From: Gammaproteobacteria bacterium
GTDB taxonomy: Bacteria > Pseudomonadota > Gammaproteobacteria > Thiohalomonadales > Thiohalomonadaceae
Assembly (NCBI GenBank): GCA_026196575.1
Contig: JAPHSX010000007.1
Coordinates: forward strand, 1 to 51,039
Length of the DNA: 51,039 nucleotides
Direction of reading: 5' to 3'
The position numbers and the translations under genes are program-made. The notes beneath the pieces are model-generated. The model saw only the letters and a program-made list of their open reading frames with translations, did not search any database and was not told where the DNA came from. The stretch's first letter is position 1. Every line of letters begins with the position of its first letter. Below are positions 18,630 to 26,994 of the stretch, in pieces.

Positions 18630-19874
18630 TCATATAACAATTTCATTTACGCTGGTTATCGCCAGCATGATTGCGATCATCAACACACCAATGGTGGCGC
18701 CAATCAACAATATCGACAGCGGCTCCAGCAGCGTCAGGAAACGCTTCATCCTCTGGCGTGCCGCCGCATGATAACGCCCCGACAAGAGCAGCAACATCCG
18801 CGAAGAGGTACCCGAGCGCTCCCCCACGCGCAGCAGATTCGCTTCCATGGGATCGAGCAGATTCTGCAACTGCAGCGCATCGGCCAGTGACTTGCCACCG
18901 CGCACCATCGAGCGCACCTGCAACAAACGCTGGTGCAGAGTGTGAATACCCACCGCCTGGATGCTGAGCGACAGGGCATGGGCAAGCGAGACGCGACTAG
19001 CCAGCAAGGTGCCAAGCGACTGGGTCCAGCGCCCCATCTGGGTTTGCCGCAGCCAGTCGCCGAGCACTGGCAGGCGCAACAGAGACTGCTCGATCCGCGC
19101 CCGCCAGGCAGGCTGGCGGAAGGCGCTCAGCGCCAGCACCAGCAAGAGCGCAACACCCAGCAGCAGCCAATACCAATTGGCATTGACAAACAGGCCAAGC
19201 TCAAGCACCACACGGGACAACAACGGCACCTTGTCGCCCCCCTGCGAGAGCAGATTGGCAAACTTCGGCACCACGATGGCGAAGATCAGCCCCACCGCCA
19301 GGATCCCTGTCAGCACCAGCACCGATGGGTAGATCAGCGCATTGCGAAACTCTTGGCGCATCTCCTCCATATAGGTCAACTGCCTGAGGGCACGGTCAAA
19401 GGCCTCGGCCAGCTCGCCACTCTCCTCACCGGCGCGGATCAACTGCAGAATGTGCGCCGGCAGCCCAAGCCCCGACGCCTCGATGGCACCGGTGAAGCTG
19501 CCGCCCTGACGCAACGCGGAATAGAGCGCATCGAACACACCGCCCAACGGCGTTTGTGCATGGCCACGCAACAGCGACTGCAGAGCCTCGCCAATCGGAA
19601 TATCCGCCTGCAGCAGCGAGGTCAACTCCTGCATCGCCTGCAAGCGAAGCGCCGCCGTCATCCGGGTCTTGCGCGCCGAGGCCGCCGGCGCCGCCGGCGC
19701 CTCGACCAGCTTCAGCGGCAGCAACCCCTCGCGCTGCAAGCGGTAGAGGGCGTCCCGCTCACTGGCCGCCCTGAGCTGACCTTTGCGCGGCGCCCCCGCC
19801 TCATTGGTCGCCTCATAGTCAAAACAGAGCGAGGCGCCGTCCGGCGAGGCGGCAGAGGAACGGGGCATGTTCAA
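18630..19874 (-). CDS. gspF: T2SS inner-membrane platform protein GspF
   Basis: A 414-residue polytopic protein with two repeated GspF/PilC cytoplasmic domains (~75-190 and ~275-395) and three membrane helices (for example ALIYPSVLVLTGILAVGLIF and the C-terminal ILLIGATIGVLMIAIMLAI). The AGEESGEL and VGERSGT motifs occur once in each half, as expected. It forms the platform between the ATPase and the pseudopilus. It overlaps gspE by 4 bp and precedes gspG by 24 bp. Confidence 0.93.
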   Translation of the reverse strand: MNMPRSSAASPDGASLCFDYEATNEAGAPRKGQLRAASERDALYRLQREGLLPLKLVEAPAAPAASARKTRMTAALRLQAMQELTSLLQADIPIGEALQSLLRGHAQTPLGGVFDALYSALRQGGSFTGAIEASGLGLPAHILQLIRAGEESGELAEAFDRALRQLTYMEEMRQEFRNALIYPSVLVLTGILAVGLIFAIVVPKFANLLSQGGDKVPLLSRVVLELGLFVNANWYWLLLGVALLLVLALSAFRQPAWRARIEQSLLRLPVLGDWLRQTQMGRWTQSLGTLLASRVSLAHALSLSIQAVGIHTLHQRLLQVRSMVRGGKSLADALQLQNLLDPMEANLLRVGERSGTSSRMLLLLSGRYHAAARQRMKRFLTLLEPLSILLIGATIGVLMIAIMLAITSVNEIVI

Positions 19875-21583
19875 ACGACCGCCCCAAGGCCGTCAGCGGC
19901 CAACTCACCGGTCACCCGGAACACCTCCTCCAGCGTGGTTTCACCGCGCCATGCCAGACACAGGCCATCCTCCTGCAGCGAGCGGAACCCCTCACCCAGT
20001 TGCGCCAGGATCTGCTCAGTGCTCGCCTGCTCGGCGAGTAGATGACTCATCCGCTCAGTCACGCTAACCCACTCATAGATCCCCACACGCCCGCGATAAC
20101 CGGTGCCCAGACAGTGCTCACAACCCCGCGCACGGCGAAATCCCGGGCCGTCGGGCAACAGGTGCGGAAAACGCTCGCGCAACGAGGCGTAGATTGCACT
20201 CATCCCCTCGGGAACAGCCAAAGGTTCGGCACAGTGCACGCAGACGCGGCGCACCAGACGCTGTGCCAGCACCCCGCGCACCGCCGAGGCAAAGAGGAAA
20301 GGCTCCACCCCCATATCCAGCATGCGGCCAAAGGCGCCGATGGCATCATTGGTATGCAGGGTCGAGAGCACCGCATGGCCGGTCAGCGCCGCCTGCACAC
20401 CGATACGGGCGGTCTCCAGGTCGCGCATCTCGCCGATCATCAGCACATCCGGGTCCTGGCGCAAAATGGCGCGCAGCGCGCGCGAAAAATCATAGCCGAT
20501 ATCCGACTGCACCTGCACCTGAAACACCCCGTCGAGCTGGTACTCCACCGGATCCTCAACGGTAATGAGCTTGCGCTGACCGTTGTTCATCTCATCGAGC
20601 AAGGCATAGAGCGTAGTGCTCTTGCCCGAGCCGGTGGGGCCGGTGACCAGCACCATGCCGTGCGGCTGTTCGGTAACCTGGCGAAAGGCCGCATGAATAT
20701 CGGCGGAGAGTCCCAGGTGCGCCAGGTCGATATGCGCCTGATCCTTGGGCAGCAGGCGCATCACCACCGACTCGCCGAGCGGCCCCGGCAGGGTTGAGAC
20801 ACGCACATCCAGCGACTGCCCCGCACTTCGGATCGACAGCCGCCCATCCTGCGGCAGGCGGCGCTCGGCAATATCGAGATTGGCCATCAGTTTCACCCGC
20901 GAGACCACCGCATCGAGGCGTGAGCGCGGCGCGCGCAACCGGTCAATCAGCACCCCGTCGACGCGAAAGCGCACACGCAAGGCCGCCTGCTCTGGCTCCA
21001 GATGAATATCGGAGGCCCCGAGTTCGACCGCCTGGGTGAGAATATTATTGACCAGCGAGATGATCGGCGCCTCTTCGGCCAGCTCCCGCAGATGCTCGGC
21101 CTCCAGCTCACCGCCAGCCTCAACGGGGGGGTGCAACAGCGCCAGCGCACCGTCCAGGGTCTCGCTCAGCACCAGCGCCCAGGTGAACGACTCGGCACCG
21201 CGCTCGCGCAACAGCTCGGAAAAGGCACTGTGCAACGGCTTGCGGCTGGCAAGCCACAACACACCCGCCTCATCCAGCCAAGGGAGAGCCTCCCACTTCT
21301 CGAACCACTGCGGCGGCAGGTTTAGACGCGACAGCGCCGCCTGCACCGCATCACGGTCGGGCAGCGCATCGGTGAGAAGGAGGGGCACCCCCAGCTGCTC
21401 GGCCAGCACCGGCAGGATCACATCCTCGGAACAGACACCCAGCCGGGTAAGCACCGCCCCCAGGCGCCCCCCATAGCGCTGCTGAAAATCAAGGGCCCGT
21501 TGCAGCTCCTCCGCTCCGATCTTCCCGGCCTCAATGAGCATCAGCCCAAGAGGTTTAGACGTTCCCATAACACCACTTGCCAT
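19871..21583 (-). CDS. gspE: T2SS assembly ATPase GspE
   Basis: A ~570-residue secretion ATPase. An N-terminal GspE/MshE-type N domain (~10-150) binds the inner-membrane platform. Walker A is GPTGSGKST (~317-325), the Asp box is ITVEDPVEYQ, Walker B is DPDVLMIGEMRD (~379-390) and the His box is HAVLSTLHTND. A zinc motif pairs CVHC (~450-453) with CEHC (~490-493), typical of GspE rather than Tad ATPases. The frame opens with TTG at 21589; ATG 21583 or ATG 21568 are both plausible starts. It follows a 342-bp gap carrying REP elements, so it may have its own promoter, although none is convincing. Confidence 0.93.
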   Translation of the reverse strand: MASGVMGTSKPLGLMLIEAGKIGAEELQRALDFQQRYGGRLGAVLTRLGVCSEDVILPVLAEQLGVPLLLTDALPDRDAVQAALSRLNLPPQWFEKWEALPWLDEAGVLWLASRKPLHSAFSELLRERGAESFTWALVLSETLDGALALLHPPVEAGGELEAEHLRELAEEAPIISLVNNILTQAVELGASDIHLEPEQAALRVRFRVDGVLIDRLRAPRSRLDAVVSRVKLMANLDIAERRLPQDGRLSIRSAGQSLDVRVSTLPGPLGESVVMRLLPKDQAHIDLAHLGLSADIHAAFRQVTEQPHGMVLVTGPTGSGKSTTLYALLDEMNNGQRKLITVEDPVEYQLDGVFQVQVQSDIGYDFSRALRAILRQDPDVLMIGEMRDLETARIGVQAALTGHAVLSTLHTNDAIGAFGRMLDMGVEPFLFASAVRGVLAQRLVRRVCVHCAEPLAVPEGMSAIYASLRERFPHLLPDGPGFRRARGCEHCLGTGYRGRVGIYEWVSVTERMSHLLAEQASTEQILAQLGEGFRSLQEDGLCLAWRGETTLEEVFRVTGELAADGLGAVV

Positions 21584-21662
21584 AATCAATTCTAGGGTTA
21601 GCCAAGCGCCGTATTGTACTACGGCCGCAACGGCAGCACCATGCGGCAGAGCTGGTATCTAT

Positions 21663-21810
21663 TCACTCCCTGACATAGCTACCACCCCTCCACATCGGTG
21701 CAAAGATAAAAACCGCAGGAGCGCCTACGGCGCGATGGGCCGGCGGCTCCCTCGCCCTCCATCGCGGCAGAGCCACTCCTACGAAACCGCGATACCTGTG
21801 TGAGTTACCA
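21663..21810. repeat. REP/REPIN copy A with long conserved flanks
   Basis: The core at 21715-21782 is an imperfect palindrome: GCAGGAGCGCCTACGGCGCG ... ATCGCGGCAGAGCCACTCCTAC, the two arms being inverted REP-like units. The surrounding ~148 bp, starting CTCCCTGACATAGCTACCAC and ending near CGATACCTGTG, is shared with copy D at 34056-34205. Such GTAGGAGC palindromes are common extragenic elements in gammaproteobacteria. Confidence 0.8.
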
Positions 21811-21841
21811 GAGCTGAAAATTTGTCACAACGATAAAAACC

Positions 21842-21909
21842 GTAGGAGCGCCTACGGCGCGATGGGCTGGTGGCTCCCTCGCCCTCCATCGCGGCAGAAC
21901 CGCTCTACG
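21842..21909. repeat. REP/REPIN copy B
   Basis: GTAGGAGCGCCTACGGCGCG begins the left arm. The right arm (GCGGCAGAACCGCTCTACG) has lost bases, so the palindrome is decayed. It shares the left flank CAACGATAAAAACC with copy D. It ends about 23 bp from the acyltransferase stop codon. Confidence 0.75.
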
Positions 21910-21931
21910 CGGCATAACCCGCCGCTGGTGC

Positions 21932-22927
21932 TCAGGGCGGGCCTGGTGGTGTATTGCCGGCACGCTGGCGGATGCGGCGGCGGAGTGTTATCAGGCGACT
22001 TTCGACGAGGAGGTGGCCGAGAGAGGCCAGCAGCAGGGTCCCACCCAGCACAGCGGCGAAATGGGTGAGAGTGCCCGACTCCAGGGTGGTCAACGACTGC
22101 AGCAGCCAGATCACCAGAAAATGGCTGAGAAAGACGCCATAGGCCAGATAGCCGAGGCGGGTGTCCCAGCCGCGCGGGCGCAGGCGCGCGAGAGGGACAA
22201 TCAGCGCCAGCCCCAGCCACAGCCCCAGCAACACCTCGATGATGAAGCCCTCGCGCCACTGGCCGGTGGCATAACTGACGCCGGCGGCCAGCAGCGAGAG
22301 CAGGAGGATGGCGCCGAGCAGCCGCCAGCGCCGGGCACTGACCGCGATGCCGGCGATGAAGATGAAGAGGATCCCCGGCAGCAGGCGATAACCGTAATGA
22401 TCGGGGTTGAGCAGGCCGCCGAGCGCCAGGGTAAAGACCAGGGCGCTGAGCAGCACGGCGCCGGGCAGCAGCCAGCGCTGGCGAAAAAAGAGCAGCAGCG
22501 GCGCCAGCAGGTAGAACTGCAACTCCGCCCCCAGCGACCAGGCAGGCGGGATGAGGATAAAGGCGAGCTGCCCGGTAAACATGTAGAAGTTGAGCGGCAG
22601 CACCAGCAGGTTGGCCAACCAGTCACCGGGGCCGGGCGAGGCGGAGAGGTAGCTTACCTGAGGGTTGAGGAGGTAGAAAAAGGCGACAGTCAGGACGAGA
22701 AAAAAGAGGTATTGCGGAAAGATGCGCAGCAGCCGCTCAAGATAGAACCAGCCGGCGCCGTGCAGCGAGGGGGGGTAGTGGCGCGAGAGCTGGGCATGCA
22801 TCACAAAGCCCGCCAGCAGGTAGAAACCGACCACCGCTACCACGCCGGGATTGAGCTCGAAGGGCAGCCAGCCGGTGTGGGCCATGGCCACCAGGGCGGC
22901 CAGCAGCAGCCGGAGAGTGCCAAACAT
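21932..22927 (-). CDS. acyltransferase family 3 (OafA/YrhL type)
   Basis: A 331-residue inner-membrane protein with about nine to ten hydrophobic helices. Family motifs include YLERLLRIFPQYLFFL and PAWSLGAELQFYLLAPLLLF. It probably transfers acetyl groups to sugars of a surface polysaccharide or peptidoglycan. No periplasmic SGNH domain is attached. It lies between the secreted-protein gene and gspE and is not a T2SS component. REP elements sit on both sides (copies A/B downstream, C upstream), so it may be a later insertion in the operon. A terminator upstream separates it from the secreted-protein gene. The substrate is unknown; the neighbouring D-rhamnan is an obvious candidate. Confidence 0.85.
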   Translation of the reverse strand: MFGTLRLLLAALVAMAHTGWLPFELNPGVVAVVGFYLLAGFVMHAQLSRHYPPSLHGAGWFYLERLLRIFPQYLFFLVLTVAFFYLLNPQVSYLSASPGPGDWLANLLVLPLNFYMFTGQLAFILIPPAWSLGAELQFYLLAPLLLFFRQRWLLPGAVLLSALVFTLALGGLLNPDHYGYRLLPGILFIFIAGIAVSARRWRLLGAILLLSLLAAGVSYATGQWREGFIIEVLLGLWLGLALIVPLARLRPRGWDTRLGYLAYGVFLSHFLVIWLLQSLTTLESGTLTHFAAVLGGTLLLASLGHLLVESRLITLRRRIRQRAGNTPPGPP

Positions 22928-23079
22928 TGTCAGACCTGCGTCAGGAATAGGTGGCGCCCGATCATGCCGCGCTTGCGGGTGCCGTGCAAGGTTTTATCAA
23001 CCCTGCTTTATCACCCCTGCGCTCCTGCGTGGAGTGGGTGTGGAGAGCGTGGAAACGATGCGCCGCGTGGCGCCGTTGC

Positions 23080-23148
23080 GTAGGAGCGGCTTTGCCGCGA
23101 TGGAGGGTGGATGATGCCACCGCCCCATCGCGCCAGAGGCGCTCCTAC
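23080..23148. repeat. REP/REPIN copy C
   Basis: GTAGGAGCGGCTTTGCCGCG on the left and CGCGCCAGAGGCGCTCCTAC on the right form the same inverted pair as copies A, B and D. The central loop differs (GATGGAGGGTGGATGATGCC), being inverted relative to the others. It lacks their long flanks. Confidence 0.8.
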
Positions 23149-23308
23149 GGTCGCCCCCGTGCTCCCGCGTGGGAATGACAAGAAACGATAGATAAGAGGC
23201 GTAGCAACGACAAAAACCCTTTACGGGCTGTGGGTGTGGGTGCGCCAAGGGCGGGGTTGTGAGGGGACGGGTGTGCAGGGATGAGAAGAATTTCTCTTTG
23301 CACACACG

Positions 23309-23336
23309 AAAAAAAGGGCGCCCGGAGGCGCCCTTT
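23309..23336 (-). terminator. Rho-independent terminator of the secreted-protein gene
   Basis: On the minus strand AAAGGGCGCC-TCCG-GGCGCCCTTT is a perfect 10-bp stem with a 4-base loop, followed by a run of T (A run at 23309-23315). It lies 27 bp after the stop of the 23363-24802 gene. It should stop most transcription before the acyltransferase and gspE. Confidence 0.9.
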
Positions 23337-23362
23337 CTTCATGAACTCAACTAACAGCGATA

Positions 23363-24802
23363 TTACTTGCTGGTGTCGAAGGTCATGTTGGTGTAGCCAC
23401 CGTTTGCATCCTGCATGTAGACCTGAGTGGCACCGCTCTGGGTAGGCGCGGTAACCTGAATCCACGGACGGTCACTAGCGGCCAGGGTAACACCGGTTGC
23501 CGCTTCGATAGCGGTGGCGCTAACCGTCACAGCCTCGCCAGCACCCAGATTTGCGGCGATCACACCGGTCGAGCCCTGCACAGTACCCGTGGTCTCATCG
23601 TATACGGTGACAGAGAAGTCAGCCGCGATGGTACCGGTGTTCATAACGCGCAGCCAGGACATGTAGGGAGCAGCGGCGGCAGGCACGTAGTTGACCAGAT
23701 CCTCGCTGAAACCATTCAGCTCCAGGGCATAACCGGTGCCGCTAGCACTGTTAACGGTGGTGAGGCCTGTACCATCATCACGCAGGGCGACAGAGACCGT
23801 CGGGGTGGTGGTGGGGATCTCGGTTGCGGCGGCCACACCAGAGGTATCGTAGCAGACATAGTAGGGGGTAGCCGCAGTCAGGGTACCCGCACCTGCCACG
23901 GTAATGGTGTAGGAGGTGGTGCCGGTAGCAACACCGGTAGCAATAGCAGCAGCACCACACCCGGCAGTACCCTCCAGGGTCATCAGCGCACCGGTGACAA
24001 AGTTACCGGTTACGGTGACGACGACAGGGTCGATATCATCAGCCAGCGTGTAATCGCCAGTTCCAAGTGCGGAACCACCCAGCTGGATACCACCGTTATC
24101 CGTGATGGTAACGATGGCCAGCTCGGTGTGATCGTTGGCACCACCCACGCCCGCATCCAGAACCAGGGTCTTCGGCGGGGTTGCGCTAACATCAACCACG
24201 TTGTCTTCCAGGGTCGTGGTAGCAACGGCCACGGCGGTGGCGGCGGCACTGGCGGCAACGGTACCGCTTGCGGTATCAATAGCGCTGGTGGGGAAGCTGA
24301 TCGGCGCAGCGGCGTTGCTGTTTACCAGGGCAAAAGAGGCCGTCTCTACACCACCAACGGTCGACAGTGCGGTGGAAGTGGCCAGATTAACTGCAGCTGC
24401 CACCCCCGGGATATTGATTACTGTGCTCGTTCCAACGGGCTGAGCAATAGCGCTGAAATTGATCGCCAAGGTGGTGGAATCGCCACTGACAATGGCCCCC
24501 GCAACACTGGTAACAGTAACACCATTGCTAATGTAGTTTGCGGTGATGGACGTAGCCGTGGCAGTCCAGGTAGCACCACCGTCCAGTCGGATGTAGATGG
24601 TAAAATCGGTACCTGAGGCAGCAACGGTGCTGGGCTGGTAACCCATGTTGGGGCTGGAGACGGCAGCCACATTGCCGGCAAGCACCGCCTCAGTGGCATA
24701 GGTGTTGTAGGTAGAGCTGGCTGTACCCGCCGCAGCCTGCCCGGCAAAACCGGCAATGCTCGCGGCGATGGCCAGTGCAAGGGTGGTTTTTTTCATGTTC
24801 AT
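23363..24802 (-). CDS. secreted Thr/Ala/Val-rich surface protein, candidate T2SS substrate
   Basis: A 479-residue protein that I do not assign to a named family. A Sec signal peptide is clear (MNMKKTTLALAIAASIAGFA, cleavage near GQAAAG). The rest is rich in Thr, Ala, Val, Gly and Ser, very poor in Lys/Arg, acidic, and beta-prone throughout. The only two Cys (GCGAAA and YYVCYD) are ~35 residues apart and could pair. The C-terminal ~115 residues (from LNGFSEDLVNYVPA) look like a separate beta-sandwich domain with SWLRVMNTG and DRPWIQVTAP. I chose ATG 24802 because GGAG lies nine bases upstream. It has its own strong promoter, long leader and strong terminator, as for an abundant protein. The position between gspD and gspE suggests it is secreted by this T2SS; an S-layer or fibre role is inference. 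Confidence 0.8.
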   Translation of the reverse strand: MNMKKTTLALAIAASIAGFAGQAAAGTASSTYNTYATEAVLAGNVAAVSSPNMGYQPSTVAASGTDFTIYIRLDGGATWTATATSITANYISNGVTVTSVAGAIVSGDSTTLAINFSAIAQPVGTSTVINIPGVAAAVNLATSTALSTVGGVETASFALVNSNAAAPISFPTSAIDTASGTVAASAAATAVAVATTTLEDNVVDVSATPPKTLVLDAGVGGANDHTELAIVTITDNGGIQLGGSALGTGDYTLADDIDPVVVTVTGNFVTGALMTLEGTAGCGAAAIATGVATGTTSYTITVAGAGTLTAATPYYVCYDTSGVAAATEIPTTTPTVSVALRDDGTGLTTVNSASGTGYALELNGFSEDLVNYVPAAAAPYMSWLRVMNTGTIAADFSVTVYDETTGTVQGSTGVIAANLGAGEAVTVSATAIEAATGVTLAASDRPWIQVTAPTQSGATQVYMQDANGGYTNMTFDTSK

Positions 24803-24834
24803 TGGGTATTTCTCCATAATTAAAAGTTTTTATC

Positions 24835-24866
24835 GTGCCGATGGCCGGATCCAACACATTCGGCAC
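24835..24866 (-). promoter_or_regulatory. leader hairpin of the secreted-protein mRNA
   Basis: On the minus strand GTGCCGA and TCGGCAC form a 7-bp stem around an 18-base loop, within the ~113-base untranslated leader and about 35 bases upstream of the start codon. It may stabilise the mRNA. Confidence 0.45.
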
Positions 24867-24873
24867 TAAGCTG

Positions 24874-24887
24874 ATGTGTATACACAT
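24874..24887. promoter_or_regulatory. perfect 14-bp palindrome ATGTGTATACACAT
   Basis: An uninterrupted palindrome in the leader region, about 30 bp downstream of the predicted transcription start. It could be a dimeric repressor site or a short RNA stem. No cognate regulator can be named. Confidence 0.45.
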
Positions 24888-24921
24888 TCCCCTTCTTGAC
24901 TCCCAAGGCAATGTGCGACCG

Positions 24922-24950
24922 ATGTTAAAGGGCGGGTATGCCCTTGTCAA
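24922..24950 (-). promoter_or_regulatory. strong sigma-70 promoter of the secreted-protein gene
   Basis: The minus strand reads TTGACA, 17 bases, TAACAT: a perfect -35 and a near-consensus -10 at ideal spacing. Predicted start near 24915, leaving a leader of ~113 bases. It lies in the 159-bp gap after the gspD stop, so this gene is expressed independently of the upstream T2SS genes. Confidence 0.8.
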
Positions 24951-24961
24951 CCGGGGTGGTG

Positions 24962-26965
24962 CTATTTTTGTGACATAGTTCCCACCCCCTTCTTCAGTAC
25001 CTCCGTGATTGCCTTCAGGTCGTCCGCCTCGTCAAGAATATAGGGGGTGATCAGCACCAGCAGCTCGGTCTTGCGCACGCTGTTGGACTTGTTGCTGAAG
25101 AGCCCGCCGACGAGGGGCAGGTTCATCAGTCCGGGCACACCGCTGAGGCTGTCGCTGTCGGTCTGCTCCATCAGGCCGCCGAGCACCACGGTGCTGCCGC
25201 CGGTGGCGCTCAGCTTGGTGGTGATGGAGCGCTGGCTGATGGTGGGGCTGTTGACCACCCCGGTGGTGGTGGTGCGCGCGGTGCTGACCTCCTGGTGCAG
25301 CTCCAGGTCTACCCGCCCGGCGCCGTGGATGATGGGGGTGACCTGGAGGATGATGCCGGTCTCACGGTACTGGATGGTTTGCAGGATGCTGTCGGAGCCG
25401 GTGGTGGCGGAGGTCTGCTGGCCGGTGACCACCGGTACCTCGTCGCCCACGGTGATGCTTGCCTGTTCGCCGTTGCGCGCGATGATGCGCGGGGTGGAGA
25501 GGATGCGCGCCTGGTTATTGGTGGCAAGGAAGTTGAGCAGTGCGCGGGTGTCGCCGGCCTCGCTCAACAGGGTGAAGTTGAGCCCGGCCGAGCCAATGCC
25601 CAACCCCCCGAGGGTGCCGCCCTCGACCAGGTACTCCCCCAGCCCGGCCTGCGCCATCGCCCACTCGATGCCGGTTGCCTGGCTTTCGTCAAACTGCAGT
25701 TCGGCGATGGTCACCTCTACCAGCACCTGGCGGGCGGGGCGATCGAGCTCGCGCATCAGGCGCAGGATCTCCTCGAAGGCCTGGGCCTCGCCACGGAAGA
25801 TGAGGCTGTTGGTGGCGGGGTTGACGATAAGGCGCTGCTTCTGCTTTACCACAGTCCCCTCGCCCGCTGCGCCCGTGGTGTAGAGCTGCTCGAGGGTGGT
25901 GACCAGCGCCTGGGCGCTGGTGTTGCGCACCGTGTAGACATAGAGGCCGTCGGTGTTGGCCTGCTGCGGCGGGGTGTCGAGCTGCGTCACCCACTCCTGC
26001 ATGTGCTCCAGCAGCGCCGCCTCGGGGGCCATCAGTACCAGGCTGTTGTTCTCCGCCACCGGCAACACCACCAGGGAGCCGATGCCATTGCCCCGGTCGA
26101 TGGTGTAGCCCTCGGAGGTGAGCACGGTTTGCAGCCGCTGCGCCAGCCTGTCCGCGCTGACGTAGGTTAATGCCGCCTTGCTGACATGGCGGCCGCGCAT
26201 GGCGGGCTGGTCGAGCATGTCGATCGCCTCGAGCAGGCGCCCGACGTCGGCGCGCATGCCAAAGAGCAGCAGCGCGTTGCCCGTGGCGGTGGTGATCGTT
26301 ACCTTGTTGCCGGCAAGGCTCTTCAGCATGGCGGAGAGGGTTTGCGAGTCGAGGCTGCGCAGGGTGACATACTGGAACACCGGGCGCAGGTCGCCCGGCA
26401 CCGAGGTCATGCTCTGGCTGCGCAAGAAGCGCGGGGTTACGGTGGAGAGCTGGTTGCGCGGCACCACCTTGTAGTTGCCCTCCTCCTCTACCACGACAAG
26501 GTTGTGTACCTCCACCATCGACTGCAGCGCCGCCAGCAGCTGTTCGGTGTTCATGGGGGTGTTGCTGCGCAGGGTTACGGTCTCTTTGCGCTTGGCGAAT
26601 TGCTCATCGAGCTGGTAGTTGAGGCCGAGCAGGTCGTCAAGCACATATTGCACCGCATCGGGCAGCGGCATCTCTTCGATGTCGAGCTGCAACTCCCCCT
26701 TTTCGGCAAAGGCCGCGACTGCCTGCTGCCGGCGCTGCTGGCGCGGCAGTTGCGGGGCGGCGGGGATACGGTGAAAACGGGTGTCGCTGGCGACACCCGG
26801 CTGCTCCAGGGTGGCGCTCTGCTGTGCCGGTTCGCCCGGCGCCGGCACCAGCGGCCGGGGCCACTGCATACCGGGAGCGCTGGCGCAGCCGCCTAGCAGC
26901 AGCATGGCCAGCAGCGGCAAGGCGCCTTGCCGATAAAACAGTTGGGTGATGAGGTTTGGGCGCAC
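24962..26965 (-). CDS. gspD: T2SS outer-membrane secretin GspD (lipoprotein form)
   Basis: A 667-residue secretin. The N-terminus is a lipoprotein signal (ALPLLAMLLLGGC, lipid Cys27), as in the lipidated secretins XpsD and HxcQ. An N0-like domain follows (~90-165: LDIEEMPLPDAVQYVLDDLL), then N1-N3 repeats with VTITTATGNALLLFGMRADV and IVNPATNSLIFRGEAQAFEE. The C-terminal secretin domain (~410-640) has VEVTIAELQFDESQ, GDEVPVVTGQQTS, VVLGGLMEQTDSDSLSGVPG and TELLVLITPYIL. The start codon is GTG. It forms the outer-membrane pore. The lipid anchor suggests a pilotin may not be needed. It is the last of the I-to-D block. Confidence 0.93.
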   Translation of the reverse strand: MRPNLITQLFYRQGALPLLAMLLLGGCASAPGMQWPRPLVPAPGEPAQQSATLEQPGVASDTRFHRIPAAPQLPRQQRRQQAVAAFAEKGELQLDIEEMPLPDAVQYVLDDLLGLNYQLDEQFAKRKETVTLRSNTPMNTEQLLAALQSMVEVHNLVVVEEEGNYKVVPRNQLSTVTPRFLRSQSMTSVPGDLRPVFQYVTLRSLDSQTLSAMLKSLAGNKVTITTATGNALLLFGMRADVGRLLEAIDMLDQPAMRGRHVSKAALTYVSADRLAQRLQTVLTSEGYTIDRGNGIGSLVVLPVAENNSLVLMAPEAALLEHMQEWVTQLDTPPQQANTDGLYVYTVRNTSAQALVTTLEQLYTTGAAGEGTVVKQKQRLIVNPATNSLIFRGEAQAFEEILRLMRELDRPARQVLVEVTIAELQFDESQATGIEWAMAQAGLGEYLVEGGTLGGLGIGSAGLNFTLLSEAGDTRALLNFLATNNQARILSTPRIIARNGEQASITVGDEVPVVTGQQTSATTGSDSILQTIQYRETGIILQVTPIIHGAGRVDLELHQEVSTARTTTTGVVNSPTISQRSITTKLSATGGSTVVLGGLMEQTDSDSLSGVPGLMNLPLVGGLFSNKSNSVRKTELLVLITPYILDEADDLKAITEVLKKGVGTMSQK

Positions 26966-26994
26966 GGTTGAGGCTTTCCTTATGTTCTGTCTCG

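Larger units (their letters stand above)
21590..21931. other. gene-free stretch with two REP-type palindromic elements
   Basis: No coding region is supported here. It holds REP copies A and B and their conserved flanks, between the end of the acyltransferase gene and the start of gspE. A TACAAT hexamer upstream of gspE has no good -35 partner. Confidence 0.6.
22928..23362. other. gene-free stretch with REP copy C and a terminator
   Basis: No supported coding region. It contains a REP-type palindrome (23080-23148) and the terminator of the secreted-protein gene (23309-23336). I see no convincing promoter for the acyltransferase. Confidence 0.6.

Noticed and set aside
18933-20045. Long plus-strand open frame of 370 codons
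   Set aside because: It is the antisense of gspF/gspE; its product is a Gln/Arg/His-rich shadow with no domain. The same holds for the long plus-strand frames at 22013-23083, 25295-26170, 34039-36081 and 38771-40375.
21583-21660. Promoter for gspE (TACAAT at about 21613-21618)
   Set aside because: No -35-like hexamer lies at the right distance; without mapping it is too weak to list.
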